Shown one piece after another: positions 13,001-47,360 of a stretch of DNA of 64,000 nucleotides. Positions within the stretch are counted from its first letter, which is position 1; every line of letters starts with the position of its first letter. The notes beneath the pieces are model-generated. The model saw nothing but the letters and a program-made list of their open reading frames with translations. It searched no databases and was not told where the DNA came from. This stretch comes from Sweltsa coloradensis. Lineage: Eukaryota > Arthropoda > Insecta > Plecoptera > Chloroperlidae. The stretch lies in contig JAMZAV010000165.1 of the NCBI GenBank assembly GCA_024449915.1, positions 310,001-374,000 on the forward strand. The letters are read 5' to 3'. A program made the position numbers and the translations under genes.

Positions 13001-13895
13001 ACAAGCGCGGCTGGTAAAAATATATCTTTCGTAGTGAAAGTACACTTTTTAACATGGGCTCGCCCCGTGAATACAGGCACGTTCTTTGTTTGACCTTGAG
13101 AGCTGTCGAGTCACCAACATTGTGCAGAATGTTATCGTGAACGCGGGAGCCGAACACAAAATAAGTAGATGTTATCCAATATGCATTCTTTTCTCACCGT
13201 ACGTGGACATACATCATTACTCATTAGGGAACAATGTTGCAGGCCAAGCATCTATTTGGCTGGCAATTCTTTCAAACCTCCTTCATTGGCCAGTGGCAGT
13301 TTATTCTCTTAGGGATAAGTTGCATTGGCTTGCTTTATTGCAACAGGCCAGGGCATATGCCCAAATGAACATGAACAAAATTTTACTCTAGTTTGTGGTA
13401 ACAAAGAATGCAAGTAGCTGTAAAGTACAGTCGCTACTTGCTACTATTATAAAGTAGCTGCACAAGTAGCAAGCTACATAAGAATGATAGTAGCTTAAAA
13501 CATAGCTAAGCTACTTTCAAAGGTGATGTAGCTGTAGCAGTGCATAGCTTTAACAACACTTGGGTAACTAATAATTCAATTAGAAATGTGATGTACGGTA
13601 ATTTGAAAACATTTTTGTTCAGGTTCACTGTAACATGGTTTATAAAATACTATGCTTTGTTTTTAGTGCTGGATAGTAGGCCCTACTGTAGGTAGTGTGT
13701 ATAGGCCTACATGATATCGGTACATAGGCCTACTATTTACTTTTTGTATTTCAGGACTTTTCTGATGAATATCATTCGAGGAAACAGGAATCTGTAACCA
13801 AATCAGAGTCCCTAGCCGGAGCTTTCGGAGGTAGCAGCGCAAAGAACCTGGTTCGTTCTACGAGCGTGCAAGAAGAACTTTTAACCACGTTTTAG
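1001..13895 (+). CDS. Unc-89: Unc-89/obscurin, C-terminal exons (Ig, FN3, pseudokinase 2, tail); 5' end outside window
   Basis: Eleven exons join in phase: 1001-1195, 1815-1924, 3488-3643, 4063-4201, 5018-5189, 7023-7206, 7950-8238, 8754-8934, 9513-9738, 10212-10317 and 13755-13895, giving 632 codons plus TAG. In order the product has a charged linker (MDEEIDDERKARISEYGSS), an Ig domain (about residues 66-155, with CYAVGDPKPSVQWF but Ala in place of the second Ig cysteine), an FN3 domain (about 155-257), a protein kinase fold (about 306-565) and a tail ending RSTSVQEELLTTF. This is the layout of the end of insect Unc-89, a giant M-line protein of striated muscle that binds myosin. The ATP lysine (VIIAKLL, residue 340) and DFG (452-454) are kept. 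The HRD motif reads HLN and the glycine loop is degenerate, so it is probably a pseudokinase. Family identity is strong; exon ends rest on splice signals and phase. Confidence 0.9.
1925..3487. other. Unc-89 intron with unassigned sequence
   Basis: This intron lies between the two halves of the Ig-domain coding sequence. It contains a GC-rich block at about 2365-2610 and another at about 3040-3345. Both have open frames (82 codons + strand at 2399-2647; 125 codons - strand at 2959-3336). I recognise no domain in either, see no splice context linking them to the host gene, and cannot define terminal repeats. They may be degraded mobile elements. Confidence 0.4.
4255..5000 (-). mobile_element. 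Degenerate LINE 3' ORF fragment with tRNA-like end
   Basis: On the minus strand, broken frames carry the C-terminal part of a non-LTR reverse transcriptase: a GYLGSEI-type segment near 4890, a KRGRPRKRW-like segment near 4480-4540, and downstream basic sequence. The right end reaches almost to the splice acceptor of the next Unc-89 exon at 5018. At 4255-4310 the minus strand reads like a tRNA T arm (GGGGTTCATACCCC), so a SINE piece may be joined to it. Several stops and frameshifts show it is dead. Confidence 0.6.
5663..6262 (+). mobile_element. Helitron/Helentron-like non-autonomous element, copy H1
   Basis: It begins TTGGATGAGCGTAGCGAGCG and ends AACGCGGCGGGACTTAAGCG followed by TTTTCCTAG and a T. 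Near the right end, GCTCATCCAAC is the inverted complement of the left terminus. The segment AACGC...GCGTT can form a short hairpin about 10 nt before CTAG, as at Helitron 3' ends (hairpin plus CTRR then T). A poly(T) run follows the left terminus. AT-rich blocks with CGATTGCGCTCAAA-like cores repeat inside at about 160-bp spacing. No transposase is encoded. Confidence 0.65.
6304..6605. mobile_element. Foldback element with 121-bp arms, flanked by a 14-bp direct repeat
   Basis: Arms 6304-6424 and 6455-6575 are inverted complements with only a few mismatches, around a loop of about 30 bases. The insertion is bracketed by AAACACAATAGATA at 6290-6303 and 6606-6619, which looks like a 14-bp target duplication. 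It sits in the Unc-89 intron before the kinase exons. If transcribed in the pre-mRNA it would form a near-perfect hairpin of about 120 bp. No open frame of note. Confidence 0.75.
7272..7687. mobile_element. Foldback/MITE, 416 bp, 8-bp target duplication
   Basis: The ends are inverted repeats beginning CATGGTGGTAT and continuing CTTTAGGTGATTTCAC. Further paired blocks lie inside (TGGTCGCTTAATGCACGCAGT; CGACGTGTCAGGTGGTAGT). The flanks carry GTAGGGAC at 7264-7271 and 7688-7695. Overlapping opposite-strand open frames at 7289-7666 are by-products of the palindrome. It lies just after the 7023-7206 Unc-89 exon. A relic of the same family appears near 16985-17035. Confidence 0.8.
8754..8934 (+). 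CDS. Unc-89: Unc-89 kinase exon with HLN catalytic loop
   Basis: This exon encodes the catalytic core from ILDALQYLHWRGCC through the DFG segment. The catalytic loop reads HLNLQPDN: the canonical HRD aspartate is Asn, while the downstream metal-binding Asn (PDN) and the DFG aspartate (LVDFGSA) are kept. From general kinase knowledge, loss of the HRD Asp removes the catalytic base, so nucleotide binding without efficient phosphotransfer is expected. The exon is GC-rich compared with its introns. It ends after ACAG, in phase 1, where the next exon supplies CTCCGGAA to complete the APE motif. Confidence 0.88.
8935..9512 (+). other. Probable GC-AG intron in Unc-89
   Basis: The protein continues ...DPEYT|APEIINNEP only if the exon ends ACAG and the intron begins GCGAGT. 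The 3' end is a normal TTACGTTTCAG. No GT donor nearby keeps the frame and the APE motif. GC-AG introns are a known minor class with strong flanking consensus (AG|GCAAGT); AG|GCGAGT fits this. Confidence 0.8.
10946..11494. mobile_element. hAT-like MITE, 549 bp
   Basis: Left end TAGGGCTGGGC, right end the complement of TAGGACTGGGC. The flanking 8-bp duplication is CTTATAGG at 10938-10945 and 11495-11502. Subterminal sequence is rich in GATATCGATA-like palindromes, recalling the 520-bp family at 303 and 42196, but the centre differs. No transposase frame. It lies in the last Unc-89 intron. Confidence 0.8.
12060..12370 (+). mobile_element. 5'-truncated LINE 3' fragment
   Basis: The forward frame reads FRLATGYDIL...CKLCNFGSRDRAHLFRC, the Cys/His-rich tail found after the reverse transcriptase of many non-LTR retroelements. 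A similar frame lies at 36149-36451. It ends in an A-rich stretch (AAAATAAAATAAAAAAT). A TTTTCAG precedes the frame but no splice partner exists, so it is not a host exon. Confidence 0.6.
12366..12520 (+). repeat. Repeat shared with 24290-24440 (possible SINE/LINE 3' end)
   Basis: About 150 bp, starting TATTTCCTATTAAAAA and including GGGTTGGCTTGGTCGCTTTG and ACTGAGTGGGTAGACT, recur at 24290-24440 with small differences. In the second place it follows a tRNA-like SINE head, so it is probably that SINE's 3' body. Each copy ends in an AT-rich tail. Confidence 0.55.
12710..12840 (-). repeat. tRNA-derived SINE, minus strand
   Basis: Read on the minus strand the core holds an A-box-like TGGTCTAGTTGGC and a B-box-like GGTTTGAACCC at tRNA spacing. 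It is bracketed by the inverted repeat ACAATTCAGAAGTT at both sides. A functional tRNA is unlikely, since the acceptor stem does not pair. Confidence 0.5.
13400..13575. repeat. AAGTAGCT-rich hAT-like fragment
   Basis: Repeated AGTAGCT/AGCTACT words in both orientations end in a terminus-like AACAACACTTG. Elements of this style are known non-autonomous hAT types. I could not find a matching left end or target duplication, so this is a fragment call. Confidence 0.35.
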
Positions 13896-15250
13896 TGATA
13901 GTGCGGAGCCTTGTCACCGGCCTTATACCTCATCGAACTGTACATCTACAGACTTGCAACATTTTACTACCAGTGCAAGGGTAGGCAGGACTGTACTATT
14001 GCACCACAAACTGTGGTACATAACGTGAAATGTTGGAAGTGAAAACCTTATCATAGATGTGCCAACAGAAGGCCTATCATTACAAACTGGCCAAAGGGGA
14101 TTTAAGTTATCGACCTAAACGGCTGTACAACTATATACGTATAAATGTATATAACTAGTGCAGCACTTGTTTATGCTACAATTTGAGTTTTAAATTTTGA
14201 ATATTTTACATTGAATCCCATTTTATTTGACAATCAAAAGTGCACGTTACTAAAACTAAAATAATACAACAGGTTCATTATTTTACAAAATACCACTGGT
14301 CGATTCAAATACACACATAAATTAACCATAATTTAATAGGTATGCCTCACATGTGACCATACCATACCATACATTATATTAATCTAATAACTTGAAATTT
14401 GATAGATAGATGTGCATGAACCGTCTTATTATTATACCGTTTGTTTCGATATAGCGCTTTTTTTTCGAAAATAATTCTCAAAAACAGCAACTGCGTAATC
14501 CGCGCCTGCGATTTGAAAAGCGCTGAACATAGCAGCCTCTATACAACTCCGCGCATAGTCTGCTGCGCTTCGCCACGACTCACCACGTCGAAGCACTGAA
14601 CTCGGCCGAACCTTGGGCGAACTGTCCTGCTAGTCGTCAGAATCCTTAGCCGTGATCACATCGTACCTAGCTTGACCTTACATAGATTGTGGTAGGGGTT
14701 GTCTATTCACGTTGCTAAGAGCTAGAGTTACGTAACGTAATTGAGGATGAAGGAGAAAGAAATGGTCCAAGATGAACAATGAAACTGTGACGCGAAAAGA
14801 AAGGTTCTCTGCCTACAAAGTCAGCAAGGATTGCGAAGGAGCTAGGCTAGGTACGACCATGATACTAGGGCTAGTATAACCCACACCCCCCACACCCCCC
14901 CCCCGTGACGTAACATTGATGACCAGAAAGTAGCGGTTGAACTGTGGAATAGTGAGCATTGTCTTGCCTACCTGTTAAAAAATACCTGGCCTACAATGTC
15001 AAAATGTTTACATATTGTAAGGTTTCTGTACATTTTATTTTCTTTGATTTTTCTTTTTTTGAAATGATTCTGAAAATTGGGGTGTGTATATCGAGTGTGC
15101 TTATCGACATATACGTACTATTTTATTTGTTAAATATATTATAGGCCTGTTGTGGAAACTTTTCAAATTGTTTCCTACTTACTCGTCATGTGATGAACTG
15201 ATCTAGTCAAATGTTAAGACTACAAAATAACAAACGAGTAAATAATAGCA
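13896..15250 (+). other. Unc-89 3' flank (probable 3' UTR) and convergent intergenic DNA
   Basis: After the TAG the sequence is AT-rich with no coding signal. A GC-rich patch at about 14480-14640 and a C-run near 14886-14903 have no obvious function. I found no clear AATAAA on the plus strand. The next gene is on the opposite strand, so the two genes end facing each other here. Confidence 0.5.
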
Positions 15251-15345
15251 GTGATATTGATTTATTGAGTGACTGTTCCAGAGTATTTACCAGTTCATTT
15301 ATATCAACACAAATCATTTATAAATACACAATCATCAATCATTCA

Positions 15346-15351
15346 TTTATT
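15346..15351 (-). terminator. Candidate poly(A) signal for the UBE2F gene
   Basis: The minus strand reads AATAAA here and again at 15261-15266, 260-350 bp beyond the stop codon. Either could end the transcript. No transcript evidence is available. Confidence 0.4.
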
Positions 15352-15608
15352 AGAGTAAAGTTCACATAAAAAGAATCAATGACTATGAAATGAATACATT
15401 GTAATTATCACGGATTCACACACTCAGAATTTTTAAAACCTGATTGACATGGCCTATCAAAAATCCTTATCCAAATGTCATCACTTTTTTTATTTAAATA
15501 CGTAACCATTGAAAAATTACACATAGACAATGTTTTGTTTCACTTCACCACTTGTTTACAGAACAAACACGTGCATTGAACTTGCGTCTATGTTGAACCC
15601 AACTGCCT

Positions 15609-18600
15609 TCATCTTTTGGCATAATGAGTTACGTACTCTTGGACTTTGCTGACAAACGCATCTTTATCTTTTAGATATAGTTCGGCAGCTACAATGTTGA
15701 GTGGGTCATCAAAATTAAGAAGATCCTACCGAGAAAAAATACATTTAATTAAACCTTGTTAGTTTAGAACATGTAAATTTCTGTCTATTGAACAATCAAG
15801 ATTGATTTAATCACAATAATTGAAACTCATTAGTCATTACCGTGAATAGCGAGTTTAGTCCCCAGATGACGTCCTTCAGCTTCCTAGTTGGGGCCCACCC
15901 CATCCCATCGATGGAGTTTTGACGTAACAGGCTAAGGCAAATATCACCATCTTCACTTATATTGGGATGCCAGAGCTTGGTATGGCATTTAACTATCGGT
16001 GGCTGGCAAGAGAAAAACAAATACAAGTTAATGCAGTGTTGATTACCAATGTGAAGGCATTGGTGACACAACATACATTGTTTGATTACTGAACAGTGTT
16101 GTTTGTTTAAAACTAATGGCTAGAATACGTATTTTTTAGCACTTAATTTAGAAAATTTAGCATTAATTTGACAAATTAGCATTTTGTAGCATCAATTGGT
16201 TTCTTTTCCACCAAACCAATGTAGGGTGTTTTTAAACTTCTTCTGGTAAATGATGAATTGTAAACATTTAATTCATATAGTCACATAAAACGCTAGAATA
16301 CATTACTAAACTAGTTTCAATAGGCATAAAAACATTATTTTAGTGAAAATAAGCATTTTAACATCGTCCAAAATTAGCATTTTTGCATCAAAACTAAAAC
16401 GCTAAAAAAACTTATACTCTACTAATGGCTATCCTATGAATAGCAGTAGGCCCAAGTACTGTGAACGATCCTACCTAAACAGTAGCACAGTTCAGCAATC
16501 GAGCCACATGCAGGTGGTTGTGCAACGCCTGCCGGTAAAGAGTGTGGCCTGTCTGCTTTATTCCACCAACCGTTCAGTTCTTCTATTGATTAATTAGACA
16601 TCACTGGTGTTATATAATTTCCCTGCTATTGTCATCATGTCAACCATCGATAAATATTTAATACCAGTTTAAATTGTTTGGCAACCGAGAAAGTTTCCCG
16701 GCTTTGTTGCCCAACAAAGTTGATATTTAAGTAGATAGACTGTGTGCACTTGATAGACCAAACATGCAAATTGCCAACAGCCAGACACACAGTTGAGCAA
16801 GGTTTCAGAAATAAAAGTTAGCAACTTTCAGTCATAACTTTTCAAAGGAGTGCAAGATCATTGATCAGTATCACCAATCACAACAGTAGGCAACACCACT
16901 GTTCATTGAAATTGCCCAGTTGTTTTGCCCACTGGGCCACTACCACCCTAAGTAGATGAATGCTCTATACTATCGGTATTGAGGTAGCTCCGTGCAATAA
17001 GCGACCACATAAGTTACGTTCGGGAAATCACCTAAATATAATATGTAATATGGTTGTTACTTAATGTAGGCCTAGGCCTATAATTTATACATAGTACACA
17101 TCTATTAGTAGGACTCTGGCACATAAATTATTGTGCTAATCTTTGGAGGCCTGTTGGCTGAATTATATGCTAGGGTAAAGTAGCAGAACCTTACCCAAAG
17201 TTTGCAGTAATCAGTAATCACACATTGAGAAAATAGATTTCAAACAGCTACAAAATTGGTACAATTGCTACGAACCTAACCTAACCTGAACCATTGCTTT
17301 TCACTGACCTCACTGGCTTACTTACCGCCATATTGTACTCTTCAGGGATAAATACATGGAAATTAAAACGCCCTCCCATCCAGAAACCTTCATCAGGCGT
17401 GATAGTTAGATTGAAATCATGTAGCTGGTGTGGATCATTGAACGTAACTCGACACGTCGTAGGTATCGTCTGTTCCATCTCTTGCACCTAATAACATACG
17501 TGAATACGTGACTGTATAATATGTAGCGAATTCAACTTACAGGAGACGCCACTCGGCACAGGATCACTGCGCAATACTCCACATGCTGGCGTCATAGCAA
17601 GTGTGTTCGGCATAAAACCAACCTAACTGCTAGTTGTTGCTCATTCTCTGCTGTTTAAAACCAATGTTGTAGTTACCGGTAGTTAATACTTTATGCACAT
17701 GTATTGGCAATATAAATATGTACCCTAGTGTCAATAAGCCTACAATTTAAGAACTGCCAACTAGACTTCATCACACCCTGCATGGTATTGGTAGGCATAT
17801 AGCAACAATTACCATTGATACAAAAAATGTCAGCCCCAACATCAACTCTAGTGACTGAGCGTTCAGTTACCAACGCCAGGGGAGGTCAAGGTCATAGACA
17901 TCCCATATAATTGGCTAGACTAGCAGTCTGCGGTCCACTTCCGGGACAATTGGAAGCCATCTTGAATGGGTGAGTTTGCATGTTAATTAGATGGGAGCGA
18001 TTAATCGAAAAAATATTTTTAAAGATGGCCGCCAGTTTGGCAGGTGAGCATATCAGACTTGTGGACACCACACCAAATGATTACTTAATTCCCGTATGCA
18101 ATAACTTTGCATTGTTTCTGTTTGTTCAATACCATGCTGCACAAGCTAAAACCATATCAAACAATCCAGTAAAGCACTTTATTGCATTAAAAAAGCATAC
18201 ATTAAAACGCCAAACCGCCATCTTGAATGGGTGAGATTGACGCTTCAATTTGGTACACTCGCGCCTGTGCGGAAGTATTGGAGACTGCGTATCTAGCCTA
18301 CTATAGGTGTTAAGATATCTATGGTCAAGGTGTACAGGCGAGGAGCCACCACAAGAATACGTCGTTACTGTACCTCTTACATCGTGAATAGTTGGCCCTA
18401 CCATAAAATAAATACAGTAGAATAACTAGGCATAAGACTAAAATGTATGTATTTCATAATGTTGACCCTTCACACATTACATGTAATTTGAATTAACTAA
18501 CCTCCTTAACCAGAAGTGTATCACGGATTGAAACTCGTTTACACGAGTTGGAAGGAAGGGCTTTATTATTGTTACCATTGCTGGACTCTTTCTTCTCCCG

Positions 18601-18615
18601 CTTCAATGTAATCAT
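15609..18615 (-). CDS. Ube2f: NEDD8-conjugating enzyme UBE2F
   Basis: Four minus-strand exons join in phase: 18615-18502, 17487-17326, 16002-15841 and 15725-15609, giving 184 aa plus TGA, essentially the length of the vertebrate enzyme. The N-terminal extension ([11 protein letters not shown]) is the type that docks the NEDD8 E1. [12 protein letters not shown] follows, then the E2 core with [14 protein letters not shown], the HPNI motif ([12 protein letters not shown]) with the active cysteine at about residue 114, [20 protein letters not shown], and the C-terminal [12 protein letters not shown]2F takes NEDD8 from the E1 and, with RBX2, passes it to CUL5. A TTTGTTCACAG acceptor 9 bp before the ATG implies a separate 5' non-coding exon. 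UBE2M was considered, but the N-terminus and the GWAPTR segment fit UBE2F better. Confidence 0.92.
16121..16421. mobile_element. hAT-like MITE, 301 bp
   Basis: The ends read TAGAATACGTATTTTTTAGC and the complement of TAGAGTATAAGTTTTTTTAG. The 8-bp duplication CTAATGGC flanks it at 16113-16120 and 16422-16429. TTAGCATTT-like words repeat inside in both orientations. It lies in the third UBE2F intron region, between 16002 and 17326. Confidence 0.78.
16985..17035. repeat. Relic of the 7272-7687 foldback family
   Basis: AATAAGCGACCACA followed by GAAATCACCTAAA matches the right arm of the 7272-7687 element. Only about 50 bp survive. Confidence 0.45.
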
Positions 18616-19261
18616 AGTTGATATCTGTGAACAAAGTACAAGAAGACTAGGAATCGCAAGGATGTATTGCCGTAGGTATACATAAGTGGAAGATCTAGTT
18701 TAAATTCTTCCCTAAGTATATTTATTGCTTAACACATACGTAATAGGTCTGGTTCCCACTCATCGTAAGAAATTGTTTTAGTTATAAGAAATCTGATATC
18801 CTGATTGGTTAGTACCGGTACGCTAATGTTTTATTGGCCTGTCACAATGAAACTTTACTTCTTTTGATTAAGGACTATTGAAGTCCGATTGGTGCGTTGT
18901 AAGAATTTTGTTGAATTGTTTTAAGAGCTTTCTTATAACAATTCTCGAATAAAACAAAAACCAGCCTGTAACATGTAAGTCGTGTCCCTTTAAATAAAAC
19001 AATAAAATAACAAATCCTTATGCGAGTTCAGTAGTAGGCTAGTTACCCATGAAACATAAATCAAATGTTGGCCTATAATAAACCCAGAATTTACTCTCTT
19101 AACCTCCAGTCCTAAGGGAGAGGAAACATCAGTTAATTTCCTAGACGTATTGAATTCATACCTTGAATTACGTAAACTGTTTTAGCTTTAACCGTTTTAA
19201 ATGTCCATGATAAACATAGTGATAGTTTGGCCTAACTCTAAAGATTGGTGCACAATAGCCA

Positions 19262-20010
19262 GAGTTGGGTAAGTTCCTTAAAAAATGGAACTAGTTCCAG
19301 TTACAAGTTCCTCATGAGAAAAAGGAACTCTTTCCAGTTCCAAGTTCCTCTAAAATAAAAGGAACTAGGGCGTTCCTAAGTTCCTTTCCAAATGGAACTA
19401 AGTTCCTAAAAAGTTCCTTTTTTCATTAATCATTTTTCTTTACATCTTCTCGAGAGGGTCAATGATTAAAGTGGGTATCCGAATTTCTACTTAAAACCAA
19501 GTATTTGCAAATACACCTAATGCATAAACTATGTTTGAGATTTGGGGAATTAAATATATGGATGAGTATGTAGGCTTTCACGACCTGTGAATTAATTTTA
19601 AATGATCTTTGGGTTGATGATGCACTGCTCCACGTTTCGCAACCAGCATGGGTGGGTGATGAACACGACACAACGCAACAACCAAGGGATCATTCAAAAC
19701 TCAAGGGCGATTGTATTGAAAAGAATAAAGTTTAGCTGGCAATGCGGTTAATAATGGTGAGAAACCCACAGTAGATGGGGGTTGACCACTGAGTGTAGGA
19801 ATGGGGATGGGGGTATGACAAGAATTTAGAACAATATGGGCGAATTTTAGATTTTCTGGAAGAGTAGTATATTTTTACAATACCTTCATCTTGTAAGTAA
19901 ACTATGATTTGACTCTTTCATTCCTTAAATTTGTACAGTCAAGTTATAGGCCTATAAAAGGAACTTATGAAAATAAGTTACAGTTCCTGGAAAATTGGAA
20001 CTAGTTCCTT
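19262..20010. repeat. hAT-like repeat with GGAACTAGTTCC subterminal motifs
   Basis: The left part starts AGAGTTGGGTAAGTTCCTT and carries many GGAACT/AGTTCC words. Similar words reappear at about 19955-20010. This is the style of known hAT non-autonomous elements. I could not match a clean right terminus or target duplication, so the right part is probably damaged. Confidence 0.4.
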
Positions 20011-20045
20011 CCTTAGTTTCTGTCTGGAAACAATTGGAAAATTGG

Positions 20046-20665
20046 AGGGGACCTTCGAAATCTCTGAACTTAAACTTGCTACGTTTTTGGGTGCAATCGA
20101 AGAAATATTTCTCAAGAATATCGTAGGCCTACTTTTACAAAAATTTTTTCGATTTTTAATGCGATATTTCCGTGATATTTGGATCGCGACCGGGCAAACG
20201 GCTACTCTGATCTTGATGAAACTTTATGGGAACGTTTGAAATCATTAAAATTAGATATGTTATGGTTTTAGGGACATTTGAAGAAATATTTCTCATAGAA
20301 ATCGTACTTTTACGATTTTTTTTTCGATTTTCCCCCCCCCCCCGATATTTTCGTGATGTTTGGGCCAATTATGACCAAACGGGTGGGGCTACAACGTTCA
20401 TATTTTACATGGACATTAAGGTAATGGTGATGTATTGCTTTCTGAAAGAAAAAGTTGAAAAAGTTAGCCAGAATCCATAGAATAAAGGTTTAAATATGAG
20501 TTTTTTTAGGTTTATAATAACAAGTAACAATAGAAACTTGACAACAATCACCTACAATGCATTCAAAAAGCACTTGGAAAGAAAAAGTGGTCCTACGCAA
20601 ACTAAAAACTTACAAAAAAGCTCATCCATCAACGCGGCGGGACTTAGGCTAAAGCGTTTTCCTAG
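20046..20665 (+). mobile_element. Helitron-like element H8 (5' truncated, uninterrupted copy)
   Basis: It starts inside the family (GGACCTTCGAAATCTCTGAA) and ends GCTCATCCATCAACGCGG...TTTTCCTAG then T. Its closest relative here is the copy at 60699-63395. Unlike that copy it has no inserts: TTTGGGCCAATTATGACC and ATTAAGGTAATGGTGATG run through without interruption. It therefore serves as the empty-site reference for two nested elements. Confidence 0.65.
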
Positions 20666-20739
20666 TAATAAAAAATGTATTTAATAAAAGAAAGGTACGG
20701 CTTAATCATGAAAATGAAAGGACATAATATGAGAGTGTC

Positions 20740-21130
20740 ACTAAAATAGTAGAGAAGATGGGGTGTTAGAAGTTCGAGGACTGTCGAAGACTAGACAGGC
20801 TAAAATATGCAGTGTCAATATCATGAGGGATGGGGGAAACTTCACATTCACAGAACTAGGCCCTACATGACTAACTATCTAGGTAGGCACGATCACTTGT
20901 GGAAATATAAGAGAAGGGCATGGAAAACCTGATCTGGAAAAAACAACAGTGTTGATTGACCACTGATGGGGGTTGAGAAACTCGAGGAATTCTCTAAAAT
21001 CCATGACGGCAGTGGAGGAAACCCAAAAAGGTGGGGTGGGTGATGAAGGGAGAAAGAAGTGAAGGGAGAGAGGATGAAAAAGGCTCGCCACTGGACAAAT
21101 GTGACCAACTGCGAGATGATGCCAATTGCC
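20740..21130 (+). mobile_element. Degenerate LINE fragment
   Basis: A forward frame reads RHDHLWKYKRRAWKT, matching RGDHSWKYERGTW in the LINE frame at 22257-22966. The rest is shifted and stop-ridden. It is a relic of the same LINE family. Confidence 0.45.
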
Positions 21131-21895
21131 CAAGCTAGGCTAACTAGTTTAGTTTTGACTACGGTACACACCAGACTTATAAGTGTTTTTTTGCTAGGCC
21201 TAGGCCCCTAGGCTAGCATTAAAAATACCAATGGAGAGGAAAGGCTTCGATCTCCACGATCAAACCCCAAAACAGGCATCTAAAAAATGGCATAGCTAGG
21301 CCATCCTAGGCTAGGCCCTACAGCTTAGGCCTATGAAGGGGTAAAAAGTGAGGTTAGATTTGCCAAGCTGAAGTCTTTGCTACTGGAAAAGGTATACACA
21401 AAATTACTAAAATCTACATGGGTCTTTCACCTTAAAACATTGGAGCATAATTCTAGACAAGGCCTATGATAGGCTTAACTAGGGTGGCAAACGAATTAAC
21501 AAAGCAGGGACTAGGGCCTAGGCCTAGGGCTAGGCTAGCCCCCTCCAATGCAAAAGTAGACCCAGCTCCAGGTCTTGTGTGGGCCTAAAGTAAACTTAAA
21601 TAGAACAATTTATTCTTAAGAAATTCTTACTATAAACATACAATTATCTAATCATATTTACCTAAGCAGAAGAGGCCTACTAGTGAGGATTTAGCCAAAA
21701 TTTTGATCATAAAATTCAAGAGAATACGAAATAAACATACGAAATCACCGCCTTGAAAACAGTAAACGTCAAAACTCAAAACAATACAAACGAAGAGCAG
21801 GCGGTGTCTCAACAGCTGTTTGTTGCACAGCAAGCAGGTGTTACATAATGGCGGAAAACTGAATTCTGTCTCAGGTCTAGACCCATATTTACATA

Positions 21896-45629
<23,734 letters not shown>

Positions 45630-46030
45630 TAAGACCATCGATCAAGCACTTTGAGAAAAACATTTAAGAATGTCAAGAAGATTCTATTCTACTAATTCAA
45701 AATCAGAATCAAACTGTCACCTACTGCAGGCGTCAACAGACCATCTTAATGCTGAACATGAAGTTAAGGTATTACGAAAAGCCTTGGCTGCAATGTAGCT
45801 CTCTGCGAAGACTTGCATGATCACAAGTCCAAGGTAGTATCAAGGAACGTTGATTTCAGACATGTATTTTTTTTTTTTACTTTAGTTTATCTTTATACTA
45901 ATCATATTTTGTTGTCAGAAATGGTTTTATGATCATTTTGTTATTTTATATTTTATTTGAGTTGTTAAAAAAGTCTTGTGTTTAACTGAGAAAGGCTCTT
46001 GAAAAGAGTTGAAATATTACCATTAAATAT
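45630..46030 (+). other. Probable 3' UTR of the ankyrin gene
   Basis: Non-coding sequence follows the TGA. An ATTAAA at 46022-46027 is the first plausible poly(A) signal. A repeat with a CAGGGCT end begins directly after it. Confidence 0.45.
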
Positions 46031-46036
46031 AAAACA

Positions 46037-46701
46037 CAGGGCTAAAAAAATACCATGCCCGAGATGCCCGGGGCATGTAATAAAAGTGGTCGGGCACGTC
46101 GGGCATGTGGGAAAATCTCTCACTATCGCCTTGTGCTTAGCTCTCGTCGCAAGATAAGCCTTGGTAAAAAGATAAGTCCAGTAACAGGTCCCATGCTTTG
46201 TGACTGCAGGCCATTAAGTTAACACTCACTGTTCCTTGCATTTGGTTTATATTATCTTGTCACAGTCTAGTCAAGGTCACAATGCATTGGCGCGGGAGGG
46301 CTGGAGCCCGAATGCTGGCGAGTAAACAAGATAAAGAAAGGCCAGCCTCTGCAGTATCTCTATTCCCATGTGTTTAATTTCTGTTATCACCTAGCTTTTG
46401 ACTTTAAGCAGATTAAAAACATTAGGCCTAGAATTGTTATGGTAATTATTTACGCATTTTAATCTCTGGAAGATCGCGAGTGGTAAGGCGGGGGGGGGGG
46501 GCATACTCAACCCACTGCCACAAGTCGGCGGCATGAACAAAGGACATTATAATTCAAAAGACAAAACGCCGCTATATGTCCCGATAACTTATTTTAATTG
46601 TTTAAAAAAAATTGGCATGTAAGTTTTCTGTCTGGGCATGTAAAATTATCTCCAACATGCCCAGCTGGACATATGCCATTTCATAAATTTTTTGAGTCCT
46701 G
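46037..46701. repeat. hAT-like repeat rich in GGGCATGT words
   Basis: Left end CAGGGCTAAAAAAAT, right end the complement of CAGGACTCAAAAAAT. GCATGCCC/GGGCATGT words repeat near both ends. The 8 bp on each side do not match, so insertion is not proven. Confidence 0.45.
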
Positions 46702-46814
46702 AAACATATAGACTATCTAGGAAACAGTGTTTAGTCCAAACTCCAAATATTTTCCATGTTACGGTACCTAGTTGGTGAGAGTTATAAAAGTTTAGAAAGC
46801 GTTCTTTTTCTTTC

Positions 46815-46975
46815 TTTATTCATTTAGTTATTTATTGAACGTCTATCCTATTCAGTTAAAAAAATGATTTACAAAGGAGGACAACTTAATAAAACTACTA
46901 ATTACATAGATGCAGACACAATGAACTACAGTTAAGCATGTTTGAATAATTAGTAATATTACAACAACAATGCAT
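46815..46975 (-). mobile_element. LINE 3' end, second copy
   Basis: Matches 27385-27560 (AACGTCTATCCTATTCAGTT, ACAAAGGAGGACAACT, TACATAGATGCAGACACA). Only the non-coding 3' part is present. Confidence 0.5.
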
Positions 46976-47360
46976 CAAAAATTAATAAACAACAATTTTC
47001 GATTTTGGAATGCATATTTTTAATTTTTGCGTGTTTGAGTGTATATATTTTGTGGTTGTGCACAGTTTTAAGACACAATGTTATAAATGCCCATTTTAGA
47101 TTGGTACAATGCTCTAGTATATTTAAGAAATAAAAAACAAGCAGTTTCAAGCCTATTAAAGAAATTCCCCAAAACACCAATTTTTTCCAATTTCAGGATA
47201 AAAAAAACTTTTAAAAAAGTTGCGCAAAATCACAGTTTAAAAGACATAATTTTTTTAAATTGTATTTTTAGTGTATTGTTAAGCTAAAGATTATGTGGTT
47301 TTTGAACTAAAATTGGGGAATAATAGCTCCTTTAAGAATGTCAAGTGATAGGCACCTGCA

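Larger units (their letters stand above)
18625..21895. other. Divergent intergenic region between UBE2F and the ankyrin gene
   Basis: The two genes start facing away from each other. Between them lie an unassigned AT-rich stretch, a GGAACTAGTTCC-rich repeat at 19262-20010, a Helitron-like fragment at 20046-20665 and a LINE fragment at 20740-21130. From about 21130 to 21895 there is unique-looking sequence rich in TAGGCCTA. A GC-richer patch at 21770-21840, just before the ankyrin gene's proposed ATG, may hold its promoter or 5' UTR. No TATA box is evident. Confidence 0.4.

Noticed and set aside
17980..18234. 84-codon plus-strand frame in UBE2F intron 1
   Set aside because: No recognisable domain or splice context; a direct repeat GCCATCTTGAATGGGTGAG at 17958 and 18219 suggests non-coding repeat sequence.
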